Assembly: GCF_035989305.1 (NCBI RefSeq)
Contig: NZ_CP108514.1
Location: 6,118,501 to 6,182,500 of the forward strand
DNA: 64,000 nucleotides
DNA from: Streptomyces sp. NBC_01233
GTDB lineage: Bacteria; Actinomycetota; Actinomycetes; Streptomycetales; Streptomycetaceae
Direction: 5' to 3'
Shown here: positions 45,279 to 52,944 of the stretch, piece by piece
How positions within the stretch are numbered: the stretch's first letter is position 1
Layout: every line of letters begins with the position of its first letter
Notes under the pieces: generated by a model
Database searches by the model: none
What the model saw: the letters and a program-made list of their open reading frames with translations, nothing else
Told to the model about the DNA's origin: nothing
Translations under genes and position numbers: made by a program

Positions 45279-46393
45279 CCGGAGGCGTCCCCGGCGGCGC
45301 CCTCCCGTACCGTCGCCTCGACCTCCGCCACCCGCCGCGCCTCCTCGGCCGCGAAGCGCTCGCGGTCCAGGACCTCGGAGATCTCCTCGTCCTGGCTCAT
45401 CAGCAGGTCCAGGTTGGAGTCGCCCATCTCGAAGACGCCCATGTCCACATAGGCCCGCTGGAGCCGTTCGCCCCACAGCCCGATGTCCTTCACGCACGGC
45501 ACGATCCGGCTGAACAGCAGTTTCCGGAAGAGGTGCAGGAACTCCGACTGCTCGCTGAACTGCTCCGCCTCCTTCCTCGGGATGCCGAAGTTCTCCAGCA
45601 CCTCCACCCCGCGCAGCCGGTCCCGCATCAGGTGGCAGCCCTCGATCACGAACTCCTCGCGCTCGCGCAGTTCGGCGTCCGTGAGCTGCTTGTAGTAGTT
45701 GCGCAGCGCCATCCGCCCGAAGGCCACGTGCCGGGCCTCGTCCTGCATCACGTACGCCAGGAGCTGCTTCGGCAGCGGCTTGTCCGTCGTGTCGCGGATC
45801 ATGCCGAAGGCGGCGAGCGCCAGGCCCTCGATGAGCACCTGCATGCCCAGGTACGGCATGTCCCAGCGGGAGTCGCGCAAGGTGTCGCCCAGCAGTTCCT
45901 GCAGGCTGTCGTTGATCGGGTACAGCATCCCGACCTTCTCGTGCAGGAAGCGCCCGAAGATCTCGGCGTGCCGGGCCTCGTCCATGGTCTGCGTCGCGGA
46001 GTAGAACTTCGCTTCCAGGTCCGGCACCGACTCCACGATCCGGGCCGCGCACACCATGGCGCCCTGTTCGCCGTGCAGGAACTGGCTGAAGTTCCAGGCG
46101 GCGTAGTGCCGGCGCAGTTCGCCCTTGTCCTTCTCGGTGAGCTTGGCCCAGTGCCGCGTGCCGTAGAGCGTCAGCGCCTCGTCGGGGGTGCCGAGCGGAT
46201 CGTACGGGTCCACCTCGATGTCCCAGTCGATGCGCTTGGCGCCGTCCCACTGCTTGTCCTTGCCCTTCTGGTAGAGCGCGAGGAGCCGCTCGCGGCCGTC
46301 CCCGTACTCCCAGTTGAAGCGGGCGGAGCCGGAGGCGGGAACCTGCCAGACGGCCTCGCCCGGGTCCTCGGTGTAGAGCTCGTGCGTCGACAC
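45275..46393 (-). CDS. Ferritin-like diiron-domain protein
   Basis: A 372-aa all-helical protein of the ferritin-like superfamily. Metal ligands are suggested by HGEQGAMV, QTMDEARHAEIF and QDEARHVAFGRMAL, giving two Glu/Asp-x-x-His pairs plus Glu residues of a diiron site. It resembles proteins annotated ferritin-like domain-containing or ribonucleotide-reductase-like; the reaction is unknown but O2-dependent oxidation is likely. It is divergent from a second diiron protein of the AurF type with 168 bp between, and the shared GTPxW and EARHVxxxR features suggest a functional pair. The C-terminus (after 335) is acidic. Confidence 0.85.
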   Translation of the reverse strand: MSTHELYTEDPGEAVWQVPASGSARFNWEYGDGRERLLALYQKGKDKQWDGAKRIDWDIEVDPYDPLGTPDEALTLYGTRHWAKLTEKDKGELRRHYAAWNFSQFLHGEQGAMVCAARIVESVPDLEAKFYSATQTMDEARHAEIFGRFLHEKVGMLYPINDSLQELLGDTLRDSRWDMPYLGMQVLIEGLALAAFGMIRDTTDKPLPKQLLAYVMQDEARHVAFGRMALRNYYKQLTDAELREREEFVIEGCHLMRDRLRGVEVLENFGIPRKEAEQFSEQSEFLHLFRKLLFSRIVPCVKDIGLWGERLQRAYVDMGVFEMGDSNLDLLMSQDEEISEVLDRERFAAEEARRVAEVEATVREGAAGDASG

Positions 46394-46561
46394 TGACGCC
46401 CCCTCGTCTCACGTACTGCCGTGCGGGAACGGACAGTTGGCAGGGTCACACGTTGGTAGACACGGGGTCAACAAGTCGTGCGCGGGGGATTGACGACCTT
46501 GCTGACAGGCAGTCTCATAAGAAGCGACCGCCGGTAACTCGACCACGAGGTGTCCGAAACC

Positions 46562-47491
46562 ATGACGACCGTGACCGAACGAGCCGAGCTCAGGGACGCC
46601 CTCGGCCTGCTGAAGGACCGGGAGCAGATCGCCGAGCGACTGCTCGAATCCTCGGCCAAGCACTCCTTCGACCCCGACAAGGAACTCGACTGGGACGCTC
46701 CCGCGGTCGAGGGCAAGTACTACTGGCCGCCCGAACTGCTCTCCCTCTACGGCACCCCGCTGTGGAAGAAGATGGGGGAGGAGCAGCGCATCGACCTCTC
46801 CCGGCACGAGGCGGCGGCGCTCGGCTCGCTCGGCATCTGGTTCGAGATCATCCTGATGCAGCTGATGGTCCGGCACATCTACGACAAGTCCCTGACCAGC
46901 AACCACGTGCGCTACGCGCTCACCGAGATCGCCGACGAGTGCCGCCACTCGATGATGTTCGCCCGCATGATCAAGCAGAGCGGCAGCCCCGAGTACCCGG
47001 TCTCCCGCCTCAACCACAACCTCGCGCGGATCCTGAAGACCGTCTCCACCACCCCCGGCTCCTTCGCCTGCACCCTCCTCGGCGAGGAGATCCTCGACTG
47101 GATGCAGCGCCTGACCTTCCCGGACGAGCGCGTCCAGCCGCTGGTCCGCGGGGTCACCCGGATCCACGTCATCGAGGAGGCCCGACACGTCCGGTACGCC
47201 CGCGAGGAGCTGCGCCGCCAGATGCTGACCGCCCCGCGCTGGGAACAGGAGCTCACCCGGATCAGCTGCGGCGAGGCCGCCCGCGTGTTCTCCCTCGCCT
47301 TCGTGAACCCGGCCGTCTACGACAACGTAGGCCTGGACCGCCGCGAGGCCGTCGCCCAGGTCAGGGCGAGCGGCCACCGCCGCGAGGTCATGCAGACCGG
47401 CGCGAAGCGGCTCACCGACTTCCTCGACGACATCGGCGTCCTGCGCGGGGTCGGCCGCAAGTTGTGGAAGAGCTCCGGACTCCTGGCCTAG
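46562..47491 (+). CDS. AurF-like diiron oxygenase domain protein
   Basis: A 309-aa helical diiron protein. Candidate ligands: Glu in WFEIILMQ, EIADECRHSMMF, LLGEEILDW and VIEEARHVRYAREEL, the Glu/His pattern of AurF-type N-oxygenases. Substrate unknown; AurF itself oxidises an aryl amine. ATG 46562 has CGAGGTG 8-9 nt upstream; the GTG at 46550 overlaps that site and is rejected. Its divergent neighbour encodes another diiron protein and a TetR regulator follows, so the three may form one oxidative module. Confidence 0.85.
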   Translation: MTTVTERAELRDALGLLKDREQIAERLLESSAKHSFDPDKELDWDAPAVEGKYYWPPELLSLYGTPLWKKMGEEQRIDLSRHEAAALGSLGIWFEIILMQLMVRHIYDKSLTSNHVRYALTEIADECRHSMMFARMIKQSGSPEYPVSRLNHNLARILKTVSTTPGSFACTLLGEEILDWMQRLTFPDERVQPLVRGVTRIHVIEEARHVRYAREELRRQMLTAPRWEQELTRISCGEAARVFSLAFVNPAVYDNVGLDRREAVAQVRASGHRREVMQTGAKRLTDFLDDIGVLRGVGRKLWKSSGLLA

Positions 47492-47498
47492 GTGTATT

Positions 47499-47544
47499 GC
47501 CCTGTCCGGGCGTCCCGGGGGCGCGGAGATCGTCCGGGCAGGGC
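47499..47544 (+). terminator. Possible terminator after the AurF-like gene
   Basis: GCCCTGTCCGG pairs with CCGGGCAGGGC (one G-U) across a 24-nt loop, directly after the stop codon. The long loop makes it weaker than the others. Confidence 0.4.
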
Positions 47545-47576
47545 CCGGGCGGCCACCGTCGGGCTACCCTGCGGTC

Positions 47577-48290
47577 ATGACCGTACGCGCCTACCGCAGG
47601 CTCAGCGTCGAGGAGCGGCGAGCCCAACTCCTCGACGCGGCCCTCTCGCTGTTCGCGCACCGGGCGCCGGAGGAGGTCTCGCTCGACGACGTCGCCGAGG
47701 CCGCCGGGGTCTCGCGCCCGCTCGTCTACCGCTACTTCCCGGGCGGCAAGCAGCAGCTCTACGAGGCCGCCCTCCGCTCCGCGGCGGACGTCCTCGAACT
47801 CTGCTTCGCCGAACCCCAGCAGGGCCCCCTGACCCAGCGCCTGGCCCGGGCCCTCGACCGCTACCTCGCCTTCGTCGACGAACACGACGCCGGCTTCGCC
47901 GCCCTCCTCCAGGGCGGCAGCGTCGTGGAGACCTCCCGCACCACGGCGACGGTGGACGGCATCCGCCGGGCCGCGGCGGACCAGATCCTCGTCCACCTCG
48001 GCGTCCCGTCCCCCGGCCCCCGGCTCCGCATGATGGTCCGTACGTGGATCACGGCGGTCGAGGCGGCCTCCCTGATATGGATCGACGAGGGCAAGCAGCC
48101 GGAGGTCGACCGGCTCCGGGACTGGCTGCTGGACCAGTTCATCGCCCTGCTGACGGCCACCGCGGCCACCGACCCGGAAACCGCGGCGGCCGCGCGCGCC
48201 GCGCTCGCGCTGGAATCGGCGGACGGCCCGGTCGGGGTCCTGGCCCGCCGCGTGATCCCGGTGGTCTCCGAGGCCGCCCACCTGCTGTGA
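47577..48290 (+). CDS. TetR-family transcriptional regulator
   Basis: A 237-aa regulator with an N-terminal helix-turn-helix (VSLDDVAEAAGVSRPLVYRYFP in outline, residues 36-58; GGKQQLYEAAL) and a helical ligand domain (80-215). TACCCT lies 7 bp before ATG 47577 with no ribosome site, so the mRNA may be leaderless. It stands downstream of the AurF-like gene on the same strand. Control of the diiron pair is plausible but no operator is evident. Confidence 0.9.
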   Translation: MTVRAYRRLSVEERRAQLLDAALSLFAHRAPEEVSLDDVAEAAGVSRPLVYRYFPGGKQQLYEAALRSAADVLELCFAEPQQGPLTQRLARALDRYLAFVDEHDAGFAALLQGGSVVETSRTTATVDGIRRAAADQILVHLGVPSPGPRLRMMVRTWITAVEAASLIWIDEGKQPEVDRLRDWLLDQFIALLTATAATDPETAAAARAALALESADGPVGVLARRVIPVVSEAAHLL

Positions 48291-48300
48291 CACTGGTGGG

Positions 48301-48567
48301 GTGAGAAGCCAACCGACCCCCTTCGAGGGCGGCCCGATGGACGGCCGGGTCCTCCAGATCCTCCTCGGCCCGACCGGCCACCCCCCGAAGTGGTACGAGA
48401 TCCCCGTCCCGACGCCGGACGGCCCGCCGACGGTGCTGCTGTACGAACGCGTCCCGGCGGGCTACTCGAAGCGCCTGGGCCTCCAGAAGGGCTGGAAGTA
48501 CGAATTCCGCCCGACGGGCCAGAAACCGAAGCCCCGCTGGCCCTGGTCGAAAACCCCCCGAACCTGA
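48301..48567 (+). CDS. Small conserved hypothetical protein
   Basis: An 88-aa basic protein (RSQPTPFEGGPMDGRVLQIL..., ending PRWPWSKTPRT) with GG-rich beta-like segments (PPKWYEIPVP, KGWKYEFRPTG). It resembles a small conserved actinobacterial family of unknown function. GTG 48301 is 10 bp after the TetR stop; an internal start at MDGR is possible. Its last 33 bases are repeated downstream as part of a 95-bp duplication. Confidence 0.7.
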   Translation: MRSQPTPFEGGPMDGRVLQILLGPTGHPPKWYEIPVPTPDGPPTVLLYERVPAGYSKRLGLQKGWKYEFRPTGQKPKPRWPWSKTPRT

Positions 48568-48724
48568 CGGCGTCACGCCTCGGCCGTACCTCGTGCGAGC
48601 CGGCCGGGTGTGTGCCGGGGCGCTCCCCGCGCTGGCCTTGGTCGAGGACCTCCCGAGCCTGACGGCGTCACCCCTCGCCCGCACCTCGTGCGAGCCGACC
48701 GGGTGTGTGCCGGGCCCTCCCCGC
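48535..48724 (+). repeat. 95-bp direct duplication including a gene 3' end
   Basis: Copy 1 (48535-48629) begins inside the preceding small gene (CGCTGGCCCTGGTCGA) and copy 2 (48630-48724) begins CGCTGGCCTTGGTCGA. They share CTGACGGCGTCAC, ACCTCGTGCGAGCC and GGGTGTGTGCCGGG at the same spacing, roughly 85-90% identical by eye. Confidence 0.85.
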
Positions 48725-48834
48725 AGGGCGCCGAACGCAATCCCCTCGGCCCTCCGACCCCCCCCCGCCACGTTCGGCGTCCGAGGAGACGCCCCGGCGC
48801 GCGCCCGGCCCCGGCCGTCTGCGGGCCAGCACCC

Positions 48835-49053
48835 GCCGCGCTTCCGGCTGGGAGCCCGGCAGGGGAGCCGCATTGGCACCGGCCGCGCTTCCGGCTGGGA
48901 GCCCGGCAGGGGAGCCGCATTGGCACCGGCCGCGCTTCCGGCTGGGAGCCCGGCAGGGGAGCCGCATTGGCACCGGCCGCGCTTCCGGCTGGGAGCCCGG
49001 CAGGGGAGCCGCATTGGCACCGGCCGCGCTCCCGGCTAGGAGCCCGGTAGGGA
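48835..49053 (-). repeat. 47-bp tandem repeat (VNTR), four full units and a diverged fifth
   Basis: Units at 48835-48881, 48882-48928, 48929-48975 and 48976-49022 are identical by eye (each GCCGCGCTTCC...GGCACCG). A fifth, partial and diverged copy (49023 to about 49053) covers the stop codon and last codons of the histidine kinase gene, which appears to be the source. No protein is called: 47 is not a multiple of three, and frames stay open only because no stop occurs in any phase. Confidence 0.93.
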
Positions 49054-50319
49054 GAGGACCGCCAGGCCTCCGCCGCCCTCCGCCCGGCGGAACTCCAGCC
49101 GTGCTCCGATCGCCGTCGCCTGCCCGACCGCGATCGTCAGGCCCAGCCCGTGGCCCTTGCCGCCGCCGCTGCGGAAGCGCTGCGGACCGTGTGCCAGGAG
49201 GTAGTCGGGGAAGCCGTCGCCGTGGTCCCGTACGGTCACCACCGGCCCGTCCACCGTCAGGACCACCGGCGGCCGGCCGTGCCGGTGGGCGTTGGCCACC
49301 AGGTTCCCCAACACCCGTTCCAGCCTGCGCCGGTCCGTCTCCACGTGGGCGTCCCGGACGATCACCACCTCGGTGTCCGTCCCCGATGCCCGCACCACCC
49401 GCCCGGCCAGCCGCCCCAGCTGGTGCAGGTCGGTCTCCACCACCTCGCTGCCCGAGTCCAGCCGGGAGATCTCCAGCAGGTCCTCCGTCAGCTGCCGCAT
49501 CGTCCGTACCCGTTCGCGCACCAGCTCCGTCGGCCGACTCTCCGGCAACAGCTCCGACGCCGCCTGCAACCCCGTCAGCGGCGTGCGCAGCTCGTGCGCC
49601 ACGTCCGCCGTGAACCGCCGCTCGCTCTCCAGCTTCGACTGCAGGCTCCCCGCCATGGTGTCCAGCGCCCCGGCCACCGTCGCCACCTCGTCCTGGTGCC
49701 GCGTGGGGTCCTTCGTCCGCGGGTCGTCCACCCGCGCGTCGAGGTCTCCCTGGGTGATCCGGCGCGCCACGGTCGCCGTCTGGTGCAGCCGCCGGGTCAC
49801 GCGGGTCACCGCGAACGCGCCGACCAGCAGCGTTCCGCCGATCGCCAGCACGGACGAGCCGATGATCGCGTTGTCGAGCCCGCTGATCGTGCGCGCGCTC
49901 TGTCCGTAGTCGACGGCGGTCGCCAGCGCCCGGCCGTCCGCCGGCGCGGCCGCCCACATCATGGCGCGGCCCCGGCGGTCGGCCACGACCGTTCCCCGCT
50001 GCCCGCTGAGGGCGAGGGCCCGCAGCTCCGGCGGCAGCCCCTCGGGATCCAGCCCCGCGTCGCGCGGCAGGGCCTCGCCCGCCTCGTACGCGCGCGAGAC
50101 GTCGTGCAGTTTGCCGAGCGCCTTCTCTCGCGCCGTGGCCACCGTCTGCCGGGTCACCTCCACGTGGACGAGCACGCCCAGCACGGCCGCCAGCGAGCAG
50201 CACATGACCACGATGAAGCACGCCGACTTCCATGTCAGCGTGGCCGTCCAGGCGGGCAGCTTCGGCCTCGACGGCGGCTTCGGCCCCGTCGCCGGCTTCG
50301 GCCCCGGCGGCGGTCTCAT
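49036..50319 (-). CDS. Sensor histidine kinase (CseC-like)
   Basis: A 427-aa membrane kinase. Pro/Lys-rich N-terminus (GPKPATGPKPPSRPK), helix 1 (about 30-52), extracytoplasmic domain (53-150), helix 2 (about 150-172), HAMP (RVTRRLHQTATVARRI...), H-box DVAHELRTPLTGLQAA, N-box NLVANAHRHGR, G1 VRDHGDGFP and G2 GKGHGLGLTIA. Its start overlaps the stop of an upstream lipoprotein gene by 4 bp, a layout reminiscent of the CseA lipoprotein/CseC kinase pair. No response regulator is present on either side. A 47-bp VNTR begins at its stop codon. Confidence 0.92.
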   Translation of the reverse strand: MRPPPGPKPATGPKPPSRPKLPAWTATLTWKSACFIVVMCCSLAAVLGVLVHVEVTRQTVATAREKALGKLHDVSRAYEAGEALPRDAGLDPEGLPPELRALALSGQRGTVVADRRGRAMMWAAAPADGRALATAVDYGQSARTISGLDNAIIGSSVLAIGGTLLVGAFAVTRVTRRLHQTATVARRITQGDLDARVDDPRTKDPTRHQDEVATVAGALDTMAGSLQSKLESERRFTADVAHELRTPLTGLQAASELLPESRPTELVRERVRTMRQLTEDLLEISRLDSGSEVVETDLHQLGRLAGRVVRASGTDTEVVIVRDAHVETDRRRLERVLGNLVANAHRHGRPPVVLTVDGPVVTVRDHGDGFPDYLLAHGPQRFRSGGGKGHGLGLTIAVGQATAIGARLEFRRAEGGGGLAVLSLPGS

Positions 50320-51053
50320 GGCCGGACCGGCGCGGGGCCGGGCCCGCGGCTCGCCGGGCCCTGCGGACCCGAGGGCACCCGTACGATCTGCTCGCGCGTC
50401 GGCAGCATGGTGAGCTGCTTCTCGTCCCAGGACCAGGCGGTGATCAGCTCGTAGCCGCGGTTCCCGCTGGGCACCCGCAGGACCACGTCGCGCCCGGCCA
50501 GTTCCACCGAGATGACGGTCTCCGTGGTCGCCATGATCCGGTTGAGCCGTCCGGCGGGGTCCGGGGTGTACACCCGTACGGACATCAACTTGTCGGGAAG
50601 CTCGATGCCGACGATCAGCTCGTCCTTGCCGTTGCCCGTGAGGTCCCGGTAGTACGGCGTCAGCACCGGGCACGCCGCAGCCTCCGCCTCCGCCTCGGCG
50701 TCCTCGTTCTTCCCGCAGGCCCGGATCGCTGCCGCGGTCTCGGGCGGCATCCCGTCGGCGCCGACGTCGCTGTTCGGGTGGGCCCGCAGCTCCGCCTGGA
50801 CGAGGGCCACCGGGTCGACGCCGTGCACGTCCTGGTCGCGGACGGGCGGGATCCCCTGGACGTACTCGGGCGGAGCCCCACCCGGATCGGCGGGCGGTAC
50901 GGACGCCCCGGCACGGTCGGGCCACAGGTGGACGGGCCCGCTCGCGGTCGGGGTGGCGCCGGCGCCGACCAGCCCGCCCGTGTCGCCGCAGCCCGCCAGC
51001 AGCGGAAGCAGGGCCAGGGCCGGCAGGGCGTGGAGCGTGCGATGCCTGTTCAC
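50316..51053 (-). CDS. Lipoprotein coupled to a sensor kinase
   Basis: A 245-aa exported lipoprotein with lipobox LLAGC (Cys about 22), a Thr/Ala/Pro linker, and a C-terminal FG-GAP/VCBS-like beta region (YYRDLTGNGKDELIVGIELP; SVRVYTPDPAG). The Asp-x-Asn-Gly-Lys-Asp stretch could bind Ca. CseA-like lipoproteins tune the signal seen by their kinase; translational coupling (ATGA) with the kinase suggests the same here (inference). Start GTG 51053. Confidence 0.85.
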   Translation of the reverse strand: MNRHRTLHALPALALLPLLAGCGDTGGLVGAGATPTASGPVHLWPDRAGASVPPADPGGAPPEYVQGIPPVRDQDVHGVDPVALVQAELRAHPNSDVGADGMPPETAAAIRACGKNEDAEAEAEAAACPVLTPYYRDLTGNGKDELIVGIELPDKLMSVRVYTPDPAGRLNRIMATTETVISVELAGRDVVLRVPSGNRGYELITAWSWDEKQLTMLPTREQIVRVPSGPQGPASRGPGPAPVRP

Positions 51054-51133
51054 AGCGTCCCGTGCCTTCCTGTCCGCGCCGGACGACGGCCGATCTCGTC
51101 AACCATATGCGGAGGTACGACCCTTTTGAGATG

Positions 51134-51760
51134 TCAGCCGTCCGTGCGCCCGCGGCGCAGCATCGCGAAGCCGAGCCCGGCGGCGCCGACGGCCGCGATC
51201 CCGCCGCCGGCCGCGAGCAGCAGCACGCCTTCGCCCGGACCGTCGGCCAGGGTACTCAGGCGCGGCGCGTCGGCGGGCCGGGAGGCGAGGTCGCGGCCCG
51301 TCGCCGGCTGCTGTGGAGCCGAGGCGGGGAGCACGTGTCCGCTGCGCGTACCGGTCTTGTGCCCGTCGCCCGCGACGGCGTGCCCGCCGCCCTGCGCGGC
51401 GTTGTCACCGACCCAGGAGGTCAGCCGCCCGGTGGAGTCCAGCGCGGCGTGCAGGTGCCCGGCCGCGGCGAAGTCGGTGATCCCGTCACGGCTGGTCAGC
51501 GTGGCCGCCTTGGCGCCGTCGGCGGTCAGGATCTCGGCCTGGTACGCGCCCTTGGCGGTGCGGTAGACCCTCGCCGTGGACTCGTCGTCCGCGAGGGACA
51601 GGCTCTTGACGAGGGTCCGCGACGGGGCCGCGGAGTGCGCGGACGAGGCGGCCGGCACCCCTTCGGCCAGCGCGGCGGCGGTGGGCAGCGCCAGCAGGCT
51701 TGCGGCACATGCGGTCACGGCGGAAGCGCGAACGAGGGTGCGGCGGCTGACGGTGCTCAC
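51134..51760 (-). CDS. Secreted/membrane-anchored hypothetical protein
   Basis: A 208-aa protein with a possible Tat-like signal (SRRTLVRASAVTACAASLLALPTAAALA), a soluble domain (35-165) including YRTAKGAYQAEILTADGAKAATLTSRDG, and a C-terminal helix (GVLLLAAGGGIAAVGAAGLGFAML) with a basic tail RRGRTDG. This is a cell-surface anchor layout without an LAxTG sortase motif that I can see. Function unknown. Divergent from the NERD-like gene. Confidence 0.75.
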   Translation of the reverse strand: MSTVSRRTLVRASAVTACAASLLALPTAAALAEGVPAASSAHSAAPSRTLVKSLSLADDESTARVYRTAKGAYQAEILTADGAKAATLTSRDGITDFAAAGHLHAALDSTGRLTSWVGDNAAQGGGHAVAGDGHKTGTRSGHVLPASAPQQPATGRDLASRPADAPRLSTLADGPGEGVLLLAAGGGIAAVGAAGLGFAMLRRGRTDG

Positions 51761-51844
51761 GGGAAGCCCTTCGGTGCTGGTCAGGACCTGGCGCGTCCAG
51801 GTGGGACAAACCTAGGCGTCGGCCGTTGCGGCCGAGCCCCGGAC

Positions 51845-51886
51845 GTGTAACAGCGAAGTCGCAACGTTCCGTCGGAGTCGTTACAC
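51845..51886. promoter_or_regulatory. Inverted repeat GTGTAAC/GTTACAC in a divergent promoter region
   Basis: Perfect 7-bp arms 28 bp apart, in the 186 bp between the divergent secreted-protein and NERD genes. The spacing (about three helical turns centre to centre) could fit paired binding of a regulator to the same face; no regulator is identified. Confidence 0.4.
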
Positions 51887-51946
51887 AACCGAGGGATTGT
51901 GGTGCGGCGTTCCGGCTGCTCCCATGGACGGCGGGGGGTGAGGGCG

Positions 51947-52762
51947 ATGCGCGGACTCAAGGTACTGCCGAGCGGCCGGCCCGGCCGCGGCCGGCTGTAC
52001 GTCAACCTGCCCGACGGGCAGGCGGTTGCCTGGTACGACCGGCAGGCCAACCGGATCAGCGTGCTCGCGGACGACCACCGCGAGGCGATCCTGGCGGTGC
52101 TGCGCCCCTATCTGAGCGGGACCGTCTCGATCGGCCCGCCCCCGGTCCCCACGGCGGCCGATCTGCGGCGCCTCGTCCTCCAGCCGGACGCGGACCTGGC
52201 CCCGAACCGCCCGGGCGAGACCCTGCTGGGCGAGCTGGAACACGGCTCGGCGGGCACCCGCGCCCGGCACCGGCTGCGTCAGGACCTCGCCGCGCAGCAG
52301 CGGATGGGTGACGCCTTCGACGCCCTGGAGCCGGACGGCTGGCGGACCCTGCACTGCGTTCCGCTCCCGGGCCTGGGTCGCATCGACCACCTGCTCATCG
52401 GCCCGGCCGGGATCTTCTGCGTGCGTACGATCCCGGGCCGGCGCCAGCGCGCGGTGGTCGGCGACCTCCTGCTCACGGTGGGCCGCACGGAACCCCGCCC
52501 GGACCCCCGCTGGATCCGCCGCGCGGCGGCCGGCGCCTCCCTGGCCCTGACCGCCCGGGTCACCCCGGCCCTGGCCCTGGTCGACGCCTCCCGCATCGAC
52601 AAGGCCCCCACGGTCCGCGACATCCGCATCCTCCATCCCCCCACGGCCACCCCGGACCTCACGGCATCCCCCACCACCCTCAAACCCCCAGAAATCGAAG
52701 CCCTCTTCACCCAGGCCCGCGACACAAGAACCTGGCTACCCACCCACACCCCCCACACGTAG
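51947..52762 (+). CDS. NERD-like (nuclease-related) domain protein
   Basis: A 271-aa protein. Residues about 80-230 show the nuclease-related-domain pattern: GE...ARHRLRQDLAAQ, VPLPGLGRIDHLLIGPAGIFCVRTIPG and a later IRRAAAGASLALTAR helix. In classical NERD proteins DHLLIGPxGIFxVxxK ends with a catalytic Lys; here the position reads Arg-Thr, so nuclease activity is doubtful. The first 75 residues have no recognised domain. ATG 51947 follows GGGGGGTGAGGGC. The Pro/Thr-rich C-terminus ends the gene. Confidence 0.75.
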   Translation: MRGLKVLPSGRPGRGRLYVNLPDGQAVAWYDRQANRISVLADDHREAILAVLRPYLSGTVSIGPPPVPTAADLRRLVLQPDADLAPNRPGETLLGELEHGSAGTRARHRLRQDLAAQQRMGDAFDALEPDGWRTLHCVPLPGLGRIDHLLIGPAGIFCVRTIPGRRQRAVVGDLLLTVGRTEPRPDPRWIRRAAAGASLALTARVTPALALVDASRIDKAPTVRDIRILHPPTATPDLTASPTTLKPPEIEALFTQARDTRTWLPTHTPHT

Positions 52763-52944
52763 GCCACCCGGGCCGCGCGATGCAGCTCGGACGGCGCCTC
52801 AGGCGCGCCCCACCGGGCCGCGCGATCCAGTTGGGCCGCACAGATTCAGCCTCGCCGGCGATCGAGGCGCGGGGTCTGGGGCGGAGCCCCGGTTTCGGGA
52901 AGGGGCGGGTAGGGGAGAGCGCCGCAGGCCCAGCCCCCGCACCC

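Noticed and set aside
48835..49022. CRISPR-like array
   Set aside because: The units are contiguous 47-bp copies with no unique spacers and no cas genes nearby; it is a plain tandem repeat.
48573..50233. Open frames spanning the 47-bp repeats that give repetitive proteins such as GSQPEARPVPMRLPCRAPS
   Set aside because: The unit length is not a multiple of three and contains no stop in any phase, so all frames stay open. No ribosome site, domain or codon bias supports translation.
51134..51760. Sortase-anchored surface protein
   Set aside because: The C-terminal helix and basic tail fit, but no LAxTG or LPxTG motif precedes it (the sequence reads RLSTLADGPGEG).
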